A stretch of 64,000 nucleotides of DNA, taken from contig NZ_JACXAC010000003.1 of NCBI RefSeq assembly GCF_014699055.1, positions 558,001-622,000 of the forward strand, written 5' to 3'. Below are positions 41,361 through 50,692 of this stretch, one piece after another; position 1 is the first letter of the stretch, and every line of letters starts with the position of its first letter. Source of the DNA: Hymenobacter armeniacus. GTDB lineage: Bacteria; Bacteroidota; Bacteroidia; Cytophagales; Hymenobacteraceae. Both the position numbers and the translations under genes were made by a program. The notes below the pieces were generated by a model. That model had not been told where the DNA came from, made no database searches, and worked only from the letters and a program-made list of their open reading frames with translations.

Positions 41361-42680
41361 CTACGCCGCCATCACCGTGCAAACCGAACCATCCAGCACG
41401 CTCACAGCTGGCGCGGTGGCCGGCTCATCCCACGCCGCCCGCATGGCTTGGTGCTGCAACTCTTCAACTACTTGCGCATACCGCATCGTATTCTGAATCT
41501 TGGCGTGACCCATCACGCGTTGTAATACCGTCACCGGCATCCCGCGCAGCAAGCTTTGCACCGCGAACGTGTGGCGAGCCGTGTGCATAGTCACCAGCTC
41601 GTACAGTGGCACTGCATTTTTCACCACCTGCCCGCCAGCAGTGCTCACCACTTCCACCGGCCGTGACAACCCTGCCAGCTGTGTGATTTTCTTTAAGTAC
41701 CGGTTCATCGGCTGGTTGGCCAGCACCGGCAGCAGCCTAGCCCCCTCAAATTGCCGTTCCGGCGTCGCGTACCGGTCCAGTATTTCCGCTGCCAGCTTGC
41801 TCAGGTAGATGCTCACCGTGGCCCGGGTCTTGGTTTGTACCAGCCGGAGCACCCGGTCCCCATCGCCATTAGCGCCCAACAAATGCAGGTTGCCCGCGTG
41901 TAGCGCCGCTACATCCGAGTAGCGCAAGCCCGTGTAGCAGCAAAACAAGAACACGTCCCTGGCAGGCTCCAAGGTTTTCGAAAGCTTCACCGACACCAGC
42001 GCCGCCAGGTCGGCCCCGGTCAGGTACGTTTTGGCTTGGTCGGTGTACTTCACTTCAAACCGCTTCAATTCCAGCCCCAGCGTTAGCCCTCGTTCATCCT
42101 GCGCGTGCCGCAAAAACGTCTTCAGGTCCTTGAGCAAGGTGTACACCCCGTTGGCCGATAAGCCGCAAACGGTTCGCAAATAGCTCACATAGTCATCATG
42201 CACCGCCGAGGTATATCCGGCCAATAACAGCCCCTTGCGCCGAGTCTTCTCCAAGAAGGTCTCCAAGTGGTTGCTCGCCGTTTTGTAGTGCCGCAACGTG
42301 TGGAAGGCATATCCTCGCCCCGCTAGGACGTCCCGAAACTCGCAGAAGCGGGCCACGAGTGTAGGTTCCTCCTTCACCACTACAGTCGCAGGATTCACTG
42401 CCTCGCGCATCAAGGCGACGTTCGGCGCGACGTTTGCCGCCCGCATTTCGCGGTACTTGTCTTCCAGCCGGCGCACCAGGGCCTGCAGCCCCAAATTAGC
42501 CGAAGTAAAGCCCGGAAACGAGCGCCGGAACTCCTGTTCCTTCTCGTTCCACTGCCGCGGCTCGCACCGCTCCTTGGTGGAGCAGCGCAGCCGCAGCCCG
42601 TCGAAGTACGCCGATACATAGACCGGCACCGTGCCTGCCTTATCCTGTTTATCATGCCGCAGCTCAAACACAACTTTCAT
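41361..42680 (-). CDS. Tyrosine recombinase (integrase) of the island
   Basis: Start ATG 42680 yields the typical Bacteroidota entry MKVVFELRHDKQDKAGTVPVYV; a longer frame to 42794 has a poor N-terminus. The 439-aa protein has an N-terminal arm-binding domain, a SAM-like core-binding domain and the catalytic set: R in CYTGLRYSDVAAL, H-x-x-R in MHTARHTFAVQ, H in GHAKIQNT and Y in MRYAQVV. It lies 174 bp from the 3' end of tRNA-Leu, so it probably integrates there and catalyses excision and integration of the island. Confidence 0.95.
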   Translation of the reverse strand: MKVVFELRHDKQDKAGTVPVYVSAYFDGLRLRCSTKERCEPRQWNEKEQEFRRSFPGFTSANLGLQALVRRLEDKYREMRAANVAPNVALMREAVNPATVVVKEEPTLVARFCEFRDVLAGRGYAFHTLRHYKTASNHLETFLEKTRRKGLLLAGYTSAVHDDYVSYLRTVCGLSANGVYTLLKDLKTFLRHAQDERGLTLGLELKRFEVKYTDQAKTYLTGADLAALVSVKLSKTLEPARDVFLFCCYTGLRYSDVAALHAGNLHLLGANGDGDRVLRLVQTKTRATVSIYLSKLAAEILDRYATPERQFEGARLLPVLANQPMNRYLKKITQLAGLSRPVEVVSTAGGQVVKNAVPLYELVTMHTARHTFAVQSLLRGMPVTVLQRVMGHAKIQNTMRYAQVVEELQHQAMRAAWDEPATAPAVSVLDGSVCTVMAA

Positions 42681-42854
42681 AAGATTTAGAAAAAGAGGTG
42701 GCGTAGGAGGTGGCGTAAAAGCATCGGTAAGTCTGGGTAAACCCATTAATGAATCCCGATTGGCCTGAACGCAAAAAAGCCTCAAAAACTGCATCTGCGA
42801 ACAGATTTACAGCTTTTGAGGCTAGCATTGGGGGTGGTCGTTAGACCTTCCTAG

Positions 42855-42936
42855 TACCCGGAGCCGGAGTCGAACCGGCACACCTTGCGGTATTGGTGTT
42901 TGAGACCAACGCGTCTACCGGTTCCGCCATCCGGGC
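42855..42936 (-). tRNA. tRNA-Leu(CAA), probable attachment site
   Basis: Minus strand: acceptor GCCCGGA / TCCGGGT, D arm with GGTAGACGC, anticodon arm TTGGT-CTCAAAC-ACCAA giving anticodon CAA, a long variable arm (TACCGCAAGGTG) typical of Leu, and T arm GCCGG-TTCGACT-CCGGC. The 3' end faces the integrase gene, the classic arrangement for integration into a tRNA 3' end. CCA is not encoded. Confidence 0.95.
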
Positions 42937-42976
42937 AGGATGAGCTTCACTTCAGAACAATTCCGCTCTGCCGGTA

Positions 42977-43522
42977 TCAGGAGCGGGCTGCAAAGGTAGC
43001 TAGCTGTTGCTGGATGCGCAACAGATAGCGCTTTTTTAGGTAATAGGTGCGGATTTGTTGCAGCGCGGCCGGGCGGTGGTCGGCGGGGAGCTGCTCATAG
43101 CCAGCGAGAACGGGTTCGATGCCGGCGTCGAGGGTGTCGGCCAACGCCTGCACTTCGGCGGCCACGTTGGCCTGGGCGGCGGCGTCGGGGGCCATTTCCA
43201 GTTCCATTAGCTGCTCGTTCAGGTCCATCATGTCCATCAGGAAATCGGGCGGGAGCTGCTCCTGCTTGCCTTCCTCGAGCAGGCCGTGCTGGCGCAGGAG
43301 GTAGGCCATGCGCTGGTCGGGGTCGGAGAGGGTGCGGTAGGCGTCGGTGTTGAGAGTGGCCTGGCGTAGCATCTCGGCCTGGTTTTCGGACGACGACGTG
43401 GCGTGAAAATCCGGGTGTGTTTCGCGGCTTTTGGCGTAGTAGAGGCGCTTGAGGGCGGCCTCATTGGGCCGGAAAGACTCTGGAAGGCCGTAGAAATCGA
43501 AGTAATTGAGGGCAGCGGGCAT
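42977..43522 (-). CDS. hscB: Fe-S cluster co-chaperone HscB
   Basis: Start ATG 43522 gives 181 aa. The J domain comprises NYFDFYGLPESF and AYRTLSDPDQRMAYLL; the HPD motif is HPD in RETHPDFHA. The C-terminal helical domain (MELEMAPDAAAQ, QIRTYYLKKRYLLRIQQQL) matches HscB and contacts the scaffold protein IscU. With HscA it promotes Fe-S cluster transfer. A housekeeping gene, it marks the chromosomal side of the island junction. Confidence 0.85.
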   Translation of the reverse strand: MPAALNYFDFYGLPESFRPNEAALKRLYYAKSRETHPDFHATSSSENQAEMLRQATLNTDAYRTLSDPDQRMAYLLRQHGLLEEGKQEQLPPDFLMDMMDLNEQLMELEMAPDAAAQANVAAEVQALADTLDAGIEPVLAGYEQLPADHRPAALQQIRTYYLKKRYLLRIQQQLATFAARS

Positions 43523-43701
43523 GAGGCGAAGGTAACGGCGCAGGGGCGCGCTGGTGGTTTTACCGCCAAACAAAGGAGAGGGTTGGGGCGCGCCCGCTGC
43601 GCAATTTCCAGATTGTCCTTTCGGGAGCGGGCGGCACTTCGGCGACTGAACGGGGACTGCGCCTTGGTATGAATTGCCGCCACATTCGCTAAAAGACCCG
43701 C

Positions 43702-44007
43702 TTAAGCGTGTTTTTCAACCACCGCAATTGGTGCGGACGAGAACGCCACGGCTGGGGCCGCAAATAATTTTTTGGTGGCCGGCCACACTTCGCCAAACAA
43801 TGCCGATTTGCGGTACCCGTTGAGGGCTGCGTCGTCGTCCCAATGGCTGTAGGTGCAGTATACGGCTGGGTTTTCCGCGTCCTGCCACAGTTCCAGGTGC
43901 TGGCAGCCGGGCTGCTGCCGAATGCGGTGCTTGGTGGCGTGGAAAAGCTGTAAAAAAGCCGGCACTTGCTCCTGAGCAAACGTCATGCGGACAACGCGGA
44001 TGAGCAT
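43702..44007 (-). CDS. Antibiotic biosynthesis monooxygenase-fold (ABM) protein
   Basis: Start ATG 44007 gives 101 aa: MLIRVVRMTFAQEQV, then HLELWQDAENPAVYCTYSHWDD. This is the ferredoxin-like ABM domain with its typical W-x-D in the third strand. Members oxidise small molecules or bind haem; the substrate is unknown. The long upstream frame is out of the terminator region and is rejected. Confidence 0.85.
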   Translation of the reverse strand: MLIRVVRMTFAQEQVPAFLQLFHATKHRIRQQPGCQHLELWQDAENPAVYCTYSHWDDDAALNGYRKSALFGEVWPATKKLFAAPAVAFSSAPIAVVEKHA

Positions 44008-44037
44008 CGCGGGAAAGGTTGTTGAAACGGCGAAAAT

Positions 44038-44075
44038 AAAAGCCCCGGCGCCACACCTGCGGCTGCCGGGGCTTT
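44038..44075 (-). terminator. Terminator after the amylase gene
   Basis: AAAGCCCCGG and CCGGGGCTTT form a perfect 10-bp stem, 30 bp beyond the amylase stop. Confidence 0.75.
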
Positions 44076-44104
44076 GGGCGCAGCCGCGTAGCGGCCCGAC
44101 GCGA

Positions 44105-47100
44105 CTACTCGCGCACCAGGCGCAGGCGCTGGGGCAGGCCGTCGGGGCCCGTGACGGTGAGCAGGTAAACGCCCGGCGCGGCACTGCCGAGCGCCTTGCT
44201 GAGCAAATCCTGCAACTCCGCCCGGGGCGCAGCGGTCGTAACCAATAGATTGCGGCCCAATACGTTGCTTAGCGAGAGGCGCAGCGGCGCGTCGGGCGGT
44301 GCCAGCGCGCCACCGAGCAGCTGCAGGGCTTCGCCCCGGCTGGGGTTGGGCACCACCGCGTAGGGGCTGCCCGCACCCGCCACGTACGCCACGGCGCTGA
44401 AGCGGTGGCTGCCGTCGGTGTCGCGCTGCCTGAGGCGGTAGAAAGCGCTGGAAGCGGCGTCATGGTCGTTGTAGCCGTAAGTAGCCGGGCGGTTCCCGCC
44501 TTGCGCGGCCACCGTTGCCACTTGGTGGAAGGTCTGGCCATCGGCCGACTTTTCCACGTCGAAACCGGCATTGTGCTGTTCCAGCGCCGTGGTCCAGGTC
44601 AGGCGCACGGTGCCGGGGCCGGTGCGCTGCGCCGCAAATTGCGTCAGCGTGACTGGCAGAGGGGTGAGGCCGTTGCCCAAGGCAAACAGCGGGAACGAAC
44701 TCACGCCGCTGAGCGTGGCCGCCAACGGCCCCGCGCCGCTCACCGCGGCCCGGCCCAATTCTGCCCAGGTGCTGCCGGGGGTGCCGGCGTTGCCATACAA
44801 ACTGGCTTGGGCAGGCACGAAGCTGGCGTTTTGGTCGGGGGCGTTGAACTGGACGCTCACGCTCACCACCGGGCCCGCCGCCAGGGCCGGCGTGGCCTCC
44901 CAGGTGCGGTTCACGAATTCGGCCTGCCGGGCATAGGGCGCCCCGGTGCGGCCATTGGCCAGCAGCCCGCTGAAGGTGCGCACCTGAAACGTGGTGCCGA
45001 CGCCCGAATTAGCCAGTGTGAGTGGGGTATAAGAGGCCGCCGTGCCCACTGGGAACAGCACGGCCGCCCCGCCCGTGGGCACGGGCCGCGCCACGTAGCC
45101 GCCACTGGCGGCCACGTCGGGAGTTATCACGTAGCGGCTGGCGTCGGCGCCGCTGAGGGTGGCGCTGCCACTCAGGGCCAACGAGTTATTGTCCACCACC
45201 ATATGCCCGGCCGTGAAAGTAAGGGCGTCGCTCAAACTCACCGGGCTGAGCAGCCGCACGTTGGCTGGGTTGCTGACGGTGAGGCGGTTGAGGGCCAGTG
45301 CCGCGCCGCTGCCACTGCTCAGCGTCTGCTCGGTGCTGCCGTTCAGCTCCAGCGTGCCGGAGCCCGTGATGGCACCGGCGGCCACCACGTTGCCGCTCAC
45401 CTGCCAGGTGGTGCCGGCGGCCAGGGCGAGGCTGGCGCCGCTTTCGATGGTGAGGTTATGAGCCGCCAGCGTGCCGGCGCCAAGCTGCGGGGCGAAGCTG
45501 GTGCCGGCCGGAATCAGCACGTCGGTGCTGGCGGTGGGCTGCACGCCGTTTTCCCAGTTGCGGCAGTCGGTGGGGTCGGCTGAGGCGTCGTTGCTCGTCC
45601 AGATGGCCACCTGATTGGTGGGCAACGTGGCGGTGAGGGTGTTCACGGCCGCGGGGGCGGTATAGCTCGCTTTCACGTAGGCCCGCTGGCCGGCAACGGT
45701 GGCGCTGGTGTTTCGGATTTTCAGGGCTAGCCAGCCGGTGGTGCTTGGGGTGTAGGTGCCCGTGGCCGCGGCGGTGCCGGTGGCGCTGCTCAGCAGGTTG
45801 CCCCGCAGGTCGTACACGCCCACGGCCAGCGTCCGGGTGTTGGTGCCGGCGTTTTCGGGGTAGAGGGTGTACGTGACGGGCTGGCCGGCCTGGGCGTAAA
45901 TTTTGCCGGCCAGGCGGGTGTTGGTGGAGTTGCTGGGCAGCGCGCCGCCCTGGCCCAGGCCCCCGCAGTGGAGGTCGCCGAGGTCGTCGGCCATTTCCCA
46001 TTCCTGGGTCGTGAGGGCCGCGTGGGCGGGAGCGTAGGCCGAATTGTCCTGGCCCACCGGGGCCCACACCGAGTAGCCGCGGCGGCCCAGCAACGCCGTG
46101 CCGTTGCACGGCGGCGTGTTGATGCGCACGCGCTGGTCGGCCGGCACGGTGTAGGTGTAGTTGCCGTTGGCGCCGGAGTAGTCCTTGAGCACGGTGCCGG
46201 GCGCGAAGTCGGAATCGACGTAGTGTTCCTGCCAGTTGTTGTAGCTGTCGTTGATGCCGATGATGGCCTTGGCGCCGCGCTCGATGACGAGGTGGTCGGG
46301 CGACTGGTAGCGCACGCGGTAGGCACCGTCCTTGAAATGCAGGTTCTGGTGGCACCAGAGCAGGTTCACGAGGTCGTCGCGGGTGGGCAGGTCGGCGGTG
46401 GAAACGGGCAGGTGCGTCCAGCGCTTGCCGGTGCCGCCGATGTTAAACAGGTCCTCGAAGTAGATGTGCGGGTTGCCGTCCACGGCGAAAGCAACGGCGT
46501 AGGCCGCCGACAGGCGCGGGTCGAACGGGTCGATGTGGGCCGCCAACTCGTCGCTCGTGTTCCAGCCGGTGTAGTTGCCGTTGGCGTCGAGCTGCGGGCG
46601 GAAGGTGTCGTGGTTGTTCACGAAGGGCGCCGTGCGGTGCACGTAGGTGTTCGAGCCGGCGTAGTAGGCCACGCGCTGGTCCTGCTGCTGGTTGGGAATT
46701 TGGCCCAAGTCGTAGCCGCCGCCCGAACTCACCATGTTGTAAATCGCGCCGCGCAGGCTAAAATCGAAGGTGCCCATCAGGAAATCCTGGCCGCCGTTCT
46801 GGCCCTTCACGCTCGTCACGTAGGCGTCGAGGTCCGTTTTGCCGCCCACGTATTCGCCCACGTTGAACATGGTTTCGCCCGCGCTGGCCCAGTCGGCGTT
46901 GTACTTCAGGTTGTAGCTCAAATCCTGCTGGGCGTTGTAGCTGAAATGCTTCACCGCGTCCCAGCGGAAGCCGTCGACGCCGGTTTGCTTTTTCATCCAC
47001 ACTACCCAGTTGCGGGCCTGGGTTTGGCTGTAGCCCGCGGTTTGGCTGGGGTTGTAGGCGCCGGGGTATAGGGCCAGGTAGGCGGGGCTGAGGGGGCCGT

Positions 47101-47785
47101 AGCCGTCGGAGCCGCCGTCGTTGCCGTAGCAAAAGTCGGGGCCGAAGTAGGGCGCGGTCATATCCATGCCAGTGTCGTTGTGGCCCAGGTGCGGGTGGAA
47201 GTTGGCGTAGTTCTTGGGCCAGCGGCCCTGGCGGGCGGCGTAGGCGGCGCCGTTGTCGCCGGCCTCGGGCAGGGGCGTGGCAAAGGAGCTGTACCGGAAG
47301 GTCTTGTAGCCGCTGTTGGTGGCCATGGAGTAGGTGGGCTCGGGGTCTTGGCCGGCCGCGCCGGTGGTGGTGCCCGCGCCGTCGGTGTGGTTCAGCACCA
47401 CGTCCTGAATCACCTCGATGCCGTTGGCGTGCAGCACGGCCACCAGGCGCAGCAACTCGTCTTTCGAGCCAAAGCGGGTGCGCACGTCGCCCTTCTGGTA
47501 TTTGTCGCCCAGGTCGTAGGGGTCGAAAGGGGAGTAGCCCACGTCGTTGGTGGCGTTCTTGTTCTTGGGCGTGGGCGGAATCCAGACCGCGTCGATGCCC
47601 AGGCTTTTGAGGCGCGGGGCCAGCTCAGTGAGGTAGTCGGCCCACTTGAAGCGGTAGTTGCCGTTGTAATAATCCCACCAAAAAGCTTGCAGCACCACGC
47701 GTTTCACGGTGGTTTGGGCGGCGGCCGGGAACTGGCCGAGCAGGGCCAGCAGCCACAGCGCCACCAAGGCGTAACATTTTCTCAT
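44105..47785 (-). CDS. Secreted GH13 alpha-amylase with T9SS sorting domain
   Basis: A 1226-aa protein with a signal peptide (about 1-23, ending PAAAQ). GH13 region I is DVVLNH at 128-133, the nucleophile D276 is in GFRWDAVKH, the acid/base E311 in FNVGEYVGG, and the transition-state stabiliser D393 in FVNNHDT. It probably cleaves alpha-1,4-glucans such as starch. After the catalytic part come a beta-sandwich section, a repeat-rich beta region with LNGSTEQTLSSGSGAALAL, a fibronectin-like VRLTWTTALEQHNAGFDVEKS segment and a C-terminal type A sorting domain (NPSRGE...VLGRNLL...GVYLLTV) for type IX secretion. It stands alone as a transcription unit. Confidence 0.95.
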   Translation of the reverse strand: MRKCYALVALWLLALLGQFPAAAQTTVKRVVLQAFWWDYYNGNYRFKWADYLTELAPRLKSLGIDAVWIPPTPKNKNATNDVGYSPFDPYDLGDKYQKGDVRTRFGSKDELLRLVAVLHANGIEVIQDVVLNHTDGAGTTTGAAGQDPEPTYSMATNSGYKTFRYSSFATPLPEAGDNGAAYAARQGRWPKNYANFHPHLGHNDTGMDMTAPYFGPDFCYGNDGGSDGYGPLSPAYLALYPGAYNPSQTAGYSQTQARNWVVWMKKQTGVDGFRWDAVKHFSYNAQQDLSYNLKYNADWASAGETMFNVGEYVGGKTDLDAYVTSVKGQNGGQDFLMGTFDFSLRGAIYNMVSSGGGYDLGQIPNQQQDQRVAYYAGSNTYVHRTAPFVNNHDTFRPQLDANGNYTGWNTSDELAAHIDPFDPRLSAAYAVAFAVDGNPHIYFEDLFNIGGTGKRWTHLPVSTADLPTRDDLVNLLWCHQNLHFKDGAYRVRYQSPDHLVIERGAKAIIGINDSYNNWQEHYVDSDFAPGTVLKDYSGANGNYTYTVPADQRVRINTPPCNGTALLGRRGYSVWAPVGQDNSAYAPAHAALTTQEWEMADDLGDLHCGGLGQGGALPSNSTNTRLAGKIYAQAGQPVTYTLYPENAGTNTRTLAVGVYDLRGNLLSSATGTAAATGTYTPSTTGWLALKIRNTSATVAGQRAYVKASYTAPAAVNTLTATLPTNQVAIWTSNDASADPTDCRNWENGVQPTASTDVLIPAGTSFAPQLGAGTLAAHNLTIESGASLALAAGTTWQVSGNVVAAGAITGSGTLELNGSTEQTLSSGSGAALALNRLTVSNPANVRLLSPVSLSDALTFTAGHMVVDNNSLALSGSATLSGADASRYVITPDVAASGGYVARPVPTGGAAVLFPVGTAASYTPLTLANSGVGTTFQVRTFSGLLANGRTGAPYARQAEFVNRTWEATPALAAGPVVSVSVQFNAPDQNASFVPAQASLYGNAGTPGSTWAELGRAAVSGAGPLAATLSGVSSFPLFALGNGLTPLPVTLTQFAAQRTGPGTVRLTWTTALEQHNAGFDVEKSADGQTFHQVATVAAQGGNRPATYGYNDHDAASSAFYRLRQRDTDGSHRFSAVAYVAGAGSPYAVVPNPSRGEALQLLGGALAPPDAPLRLSLSNVLGRNLLVTTAAPRAELQDLLSKALGSAAPGVYLLTVTGPDGLPQRLRLVRE

Positions 47786-48011
47786 ATAGTAACCAGGGAG
47801 TTGGGAGGGAACACAAATTTACAGATACCTGCCCGGATGCAAATCCTGTAAAAAACACCGCTGGCACCCCATCACAAAGGATTGCGGGAGGCCGAAACCG
47901 GCGGATGCCCGGGCGGGCCATTTGGAGCATCGCACCCGTTTAACCAACTCTGGCGCTCCGCCGGCCGTAAACGAAGCAAATGCCTCCTTCCACCTTAGAA
48001 CTCTTTTGTTT

Positions 48012-48230
48012 ATGAAAGTTTCCGTTTTCCGGCCCGCCGCTGTGGCGTGCCTGTTGTCCTTGGCCGGTGGCCTGTCGTTGAGCAGCTGCAACAGCGAACC
48101 CAAAGCCACCGACGCCGACAAAACCGCCACCGTAGTGGACAGCGAAACCAACGCCGCCTCGGATAGCGCCGCTACCACCGTGCGGGCCGATAGCTCCGCC
48201 ATGGGTACCGACTCCACGATGGCCAAGTAG
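48012..48230 (+). CDS. Small lipoprotein, 72 aa
   Basis: Start ATG 48012. Signal peptide ends with a lipobox LSSC at about residues 23-26 (GGLSLSSCNSEPK). The mature part is Ser/Ala/Asp/Thr-rich (DSAATTVRADSSAMGTDS) and has no fold. A very similar lipobox and linker open the esterase gene further on. The function is unknown; it may be a surface spacer or an ancestral duplicate. Confidence 0.7.
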   Translation: MKVSVFRPAAVACLLSLAGGLSLSSCNSEPKATDADKTATVVDSETNAASDSAATTVRADSSAMGTDSTMAK

Positions 48231-48245
48231 CCTTTGCATTAGGTT

Positions 48246-48294
48246 AGCCAACGGCCCCGCTGCCTCGCCAAGTGCGTTGCGGCGGGGCCGTTAG
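48246..48294 (+). terminator. Terminator after the small lipoprotein gene
   Basis: AACGGCCCCGC pairs with GCGGGGCCGTT over a long internal loop, just after the stop at 48230. Confidence 0.6.
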
Positions 48295-48471
48295 GTTTCT
48301 ACACGGCTCAGGTTGCTCGGTTTTTTCAGTCCTTTTGAGTCTATCTACAGCGACTATTGCGTAATGGCTTGAAAAAATAACATGATTCCAACTCCGGCAT
48401 GAATAGTTCGTACAGATGCCCGGCCGTGTCCCTTGCCTTCACCAAACACCTCAATCATTTTTCATCCTTAT

Positions 48472-49641
48472 ATGAAATACCCTGCTTCCCGCTCACTGCC
48501 TTTGTCCAAGCTGCTGACTGCCGCCCTCGCGAGTAGCCTGCTTCTGAGCAGCTGCAACAGCAAAACCACCGAAACCGAAACCACTACCGCCGCCGGCACT
48601 TCGGCCGATAGCACCGGCGCCACCGCCCCCGATAGCGCCGCCACAGCTGGCACCCCCGGCGCCGTGAAGCCCACCATGGCCAAGCCCGCCTGGGGCCCCA
48701 ACCTCAAGCCCGAGATGCAGGCCGTGATTGAACAGTTCATGAGCTTCAAAAACAAGCCCCTGCCCGAGCTCACCGCCGCCCAGGCCCGCAAGCAGCCCAG
48801 CGCCGCCGACGCGGCCATGAAGCAGATGCGCCTGAGCAACGTCCCGGCGCCGCCCCTGAACTGCGACACCGTGACCAAAACCCTGATGCCCGGCGTGAAA
48901 GCCCGCATCTACACGCCCAAGGGGGGCACGGCTCCGTTTCCGGTTATCGTGTATTACCACGGCGGTGGTTGGGTCATTGCCACCAACGACACCTACGCCG
49001 CTTCGGCCCAGGCCCTGTGCGAGCAGGTGGGCGCCGTGGTGGTGTCGGTGGAATACCGCAAAGCGCCGGAGCACAAGTTTCCCGCCGCGCACGACGACGC
49101 TTTTGCCGCATACCAGTACGTGCTGAAAAACGCCGCCAGCATGAAAGGCGACCCCAATAAAGTGGCCGTGGTGGGCGAAAGCGCCGGCGGCAACCTGGCC
49201 TGCAACGTGAGCATCATGGCCCGCGATAAGAAGGTGGCCTTGCCCAAGTACCAGGTGCTGGTGTACCCCATTGCCGGTTCCGACACCAATACGCCCTCTT
49301 ACCAGGCCAACACCGAAACCGCCCCGCTCAATAAGGGCGGCATGGAGTGGTTCTTCAAAAACTACCAGCGCACCCAGGCCGATTTGAAGGACCCGCGCAT
49401 CAACCTGGTGGCCGCCAACCTGAAAGGACTGGAACCCACCACCATCATCGCCGCCGATTACGACCCGCTCACGAGCGAGGGCAAAACCTTGTCCGATAAG
49501 CTTTCGGCCGCCGGCGTGAAAACCAATTACAAAAAGTACGACGGCACGACGCACGAATTCTTCGGCATGGCTGCCGTGGTACCCGAAGCCAAAGACGCAC
49601 AAAACGTAGCCGTGAGCGACCTGAAAAGTGCCCTGAAGTAA
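48472..49641 (+). CDS. Lipid-anchored alpha/beta-hydrolase (HSL-type esterase)
   Basis: Start ATG 48472, with lipobox SLLLSSC near residue 23. A Ser/Ala/Thr-rich linker precedes the hydrolase domain. The HSL oxyanion motif HGGGW is in VYYHGGGWVIATND, the nucleophile Ser is in VGESAGGNLA, the acid Asp is likely in IIAADYDPLTSEG, and His in TTHEFFGMA. It should hydrolyse short-chain esters or lipids at the outer face. A large inverted repeat ends the gene. Confidence 0.9.
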   Translation: MKYPASRSLPLSKLLTAALASSLLLSSCNSKTTETETTTAAGTSADSTGATAPDSAATAGTPGAVKPTMAKPAWGPNLKPEMQAVIEQFMSFKNKPLPELTAAQARKQPSAADAAMKQMRLSNVPAPPLNCDTVTKTLMPGVKARIYTPKGGTAPFPVIVYYHGGGWVIATNDTYAASAQALCEQVGAVVVSVEYRKAPEHKFPAAHDDAFAAYQYVLKNAASMKGDPNKVAVVGESAGGNLACNVSIMARDKKVALPKYQVLVYPIAGSDTNTPSYQANTETAPLNKGGMEWFFKNYQRTQADLKDPRINLVAANLKGLEPTTIIAADYDPLTSEGKTLSDKLSAAGVKTNYKKYDGTTHEFFGMAAVVPEAKDAQNVAVSDLKSALK

Positions 49642-49667
49642 AGGCCTCCGCAGTCTTAGCTGACATT

Positions 49668-49765
49668 AGAACGTCCTGCTGAGCGCAGGCGACGCAGTTC
49701 TGCCGCACTAGTAATTATTTACTTGCGCGGTGGAGCTGCGTCGCCTGCGCTCAGCAGGACGTTCT
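49668..49765. repeat. 30-bp perfect inverted repeat, terminator-like
   Basis: The arms at 49668-49697 and 49736-49765 are perfect reverse complements (30 bp each) around a 38-nt loop, followed by TTTTTT on the + strand. It shares the CCTG-n-GAGCGCAGG core with the repeat at 51811-51895. It probably ends transcription of both converging genes. Confidence 0.9.
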
Positions 49766-49793
49766 TTTTTGTGCTTGCCTGACCGTAAAAGCA

Positions 49794-50564
49794 CTACTCC
49801 GCCGGGAAGCGCACGTCTACCTGCGAGTCGAAATGCAGGCCGAGCAGCTCGGAGGCGTTGCCTTGGCAAATGCCCAGGCACAGGCAGTCCTGGCTGTTGA
49901 ACACGGCCACGGCCTCGCCGGGAGGGGCCGCCGAGAAGTGCGGGTGCACCTCGCGCACCACGTCGCGGCCGAAATGCACGGCAAAGGGCCGGCCGTGGCC
50001 CACGGCTTCTACCGCGGTGCGGGAAATGTTGGTAATCAGGTTGCCGTAGTGGTCCACGTGCGCCACGTGGCCCGTGATGCGGTGGTCCTGCAGGCGCAGC
50101 TGGCGGTTGTTGAGCTGGTGAAAACCCGTCACGACGGGGCCCAGCGAGGTCAGGGCTTCGCCGTGAGCAAGGGCCACGGCGGCGGGTAGCAGCACATCGC
50201 GGGTGGGCGAGGCCGTGACGGCCGCGGGCAGGGCCACCAGCTCCTCGGGCGCGCTGTTGGTGAGCAAGGCCAGAATGCCGTTGTCGCCGGCCACGAAAAA
50301 GTGGCCCTGGAAGCGGGCGGCCTGCCAGCCCGGCTCGGGGCCCGCGCCGTGGTCGTCGACGCCGATGACGTGCACCGTGCCCGCCGGAAAGTCGCGAAAC
50401 ACGGCTTGGAGAACGTGAACGGCGTGCGCGATGTTAAAAGGTTCGACGCCGTGGCTGATGTCCACCACGGGCGTCGCCGGGGCCAATTGCAGAAGTCGCG
50501 CTTTCAGCGCCGCCACGTAATGGTCGCGGTAGCCAAAATCGGTCAGCAACGTAATCAATCCCAT
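49794..50564 (-). CDS. SAM hydroxide adenosyltransferase (DUF62 / chlorinase-fluorinase family)
   Basis: Start ATG 50564 gives 256 aa: MGLITLLTDFGYRDHYVAALK with the conserved TDFG-x-x-D. VVDISHGVEPFNIAHA and FPAGTVHVIGVDDHG follow, then GHFFVAGDNGILALL and the C-terminal beta-barrel (HVAHVDHYGNLITNIS). Family members hydrolyse S-adenosylmethionine to adenosine and methionine. It is divergent from phoH. Confidence 0.9.
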   Translation of the reverse strand: MGLITLLTDFGYRDHYVAALKARLLQLAPATPVVDISHGVEPFNIAHAVHVLQAVFRDFPAGTVHVIGVDDHGAGPEPGWQAARFQGHFFVAGDNGILALLTNSAPEELVALPAAVTASPTRDVLLPAAVALAHGEALTSLGPVVTGFHQLNNRQLRLQDHRITGHVAHVDHYGNLITNISRTAVEAVGHGRPFAVHFGRDVVREVHPHFSAAPPGEAVAVFNSQDCLCLGICQGNASELLGLHFDSQVDVRFPAE

Positions 50565-50692
50565 GCCTGCGTTCGGTAGTTTTTCGTAGTATTGTTCGTC
50601 CGCCCGAACCGGGGCAAAAGTAGCCGGTTTGTGCGGAAAGGCTTGTTTCTTTTTTGGCTGTTCCCCCGCCTTCTTTTCCCCACTTCCCATCC

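Noticed and set aside
42681..42794. Longer integrase reading to 42794
   Set aside because: The extra residues do not match integrase N-termini; MKVVFELRHD at 42680 is the family entry.
44405..47071. Two long + strand frames
   Set aside because: Antisense to the amylase gene, which has all four GH13 motifs and a sorting domain.
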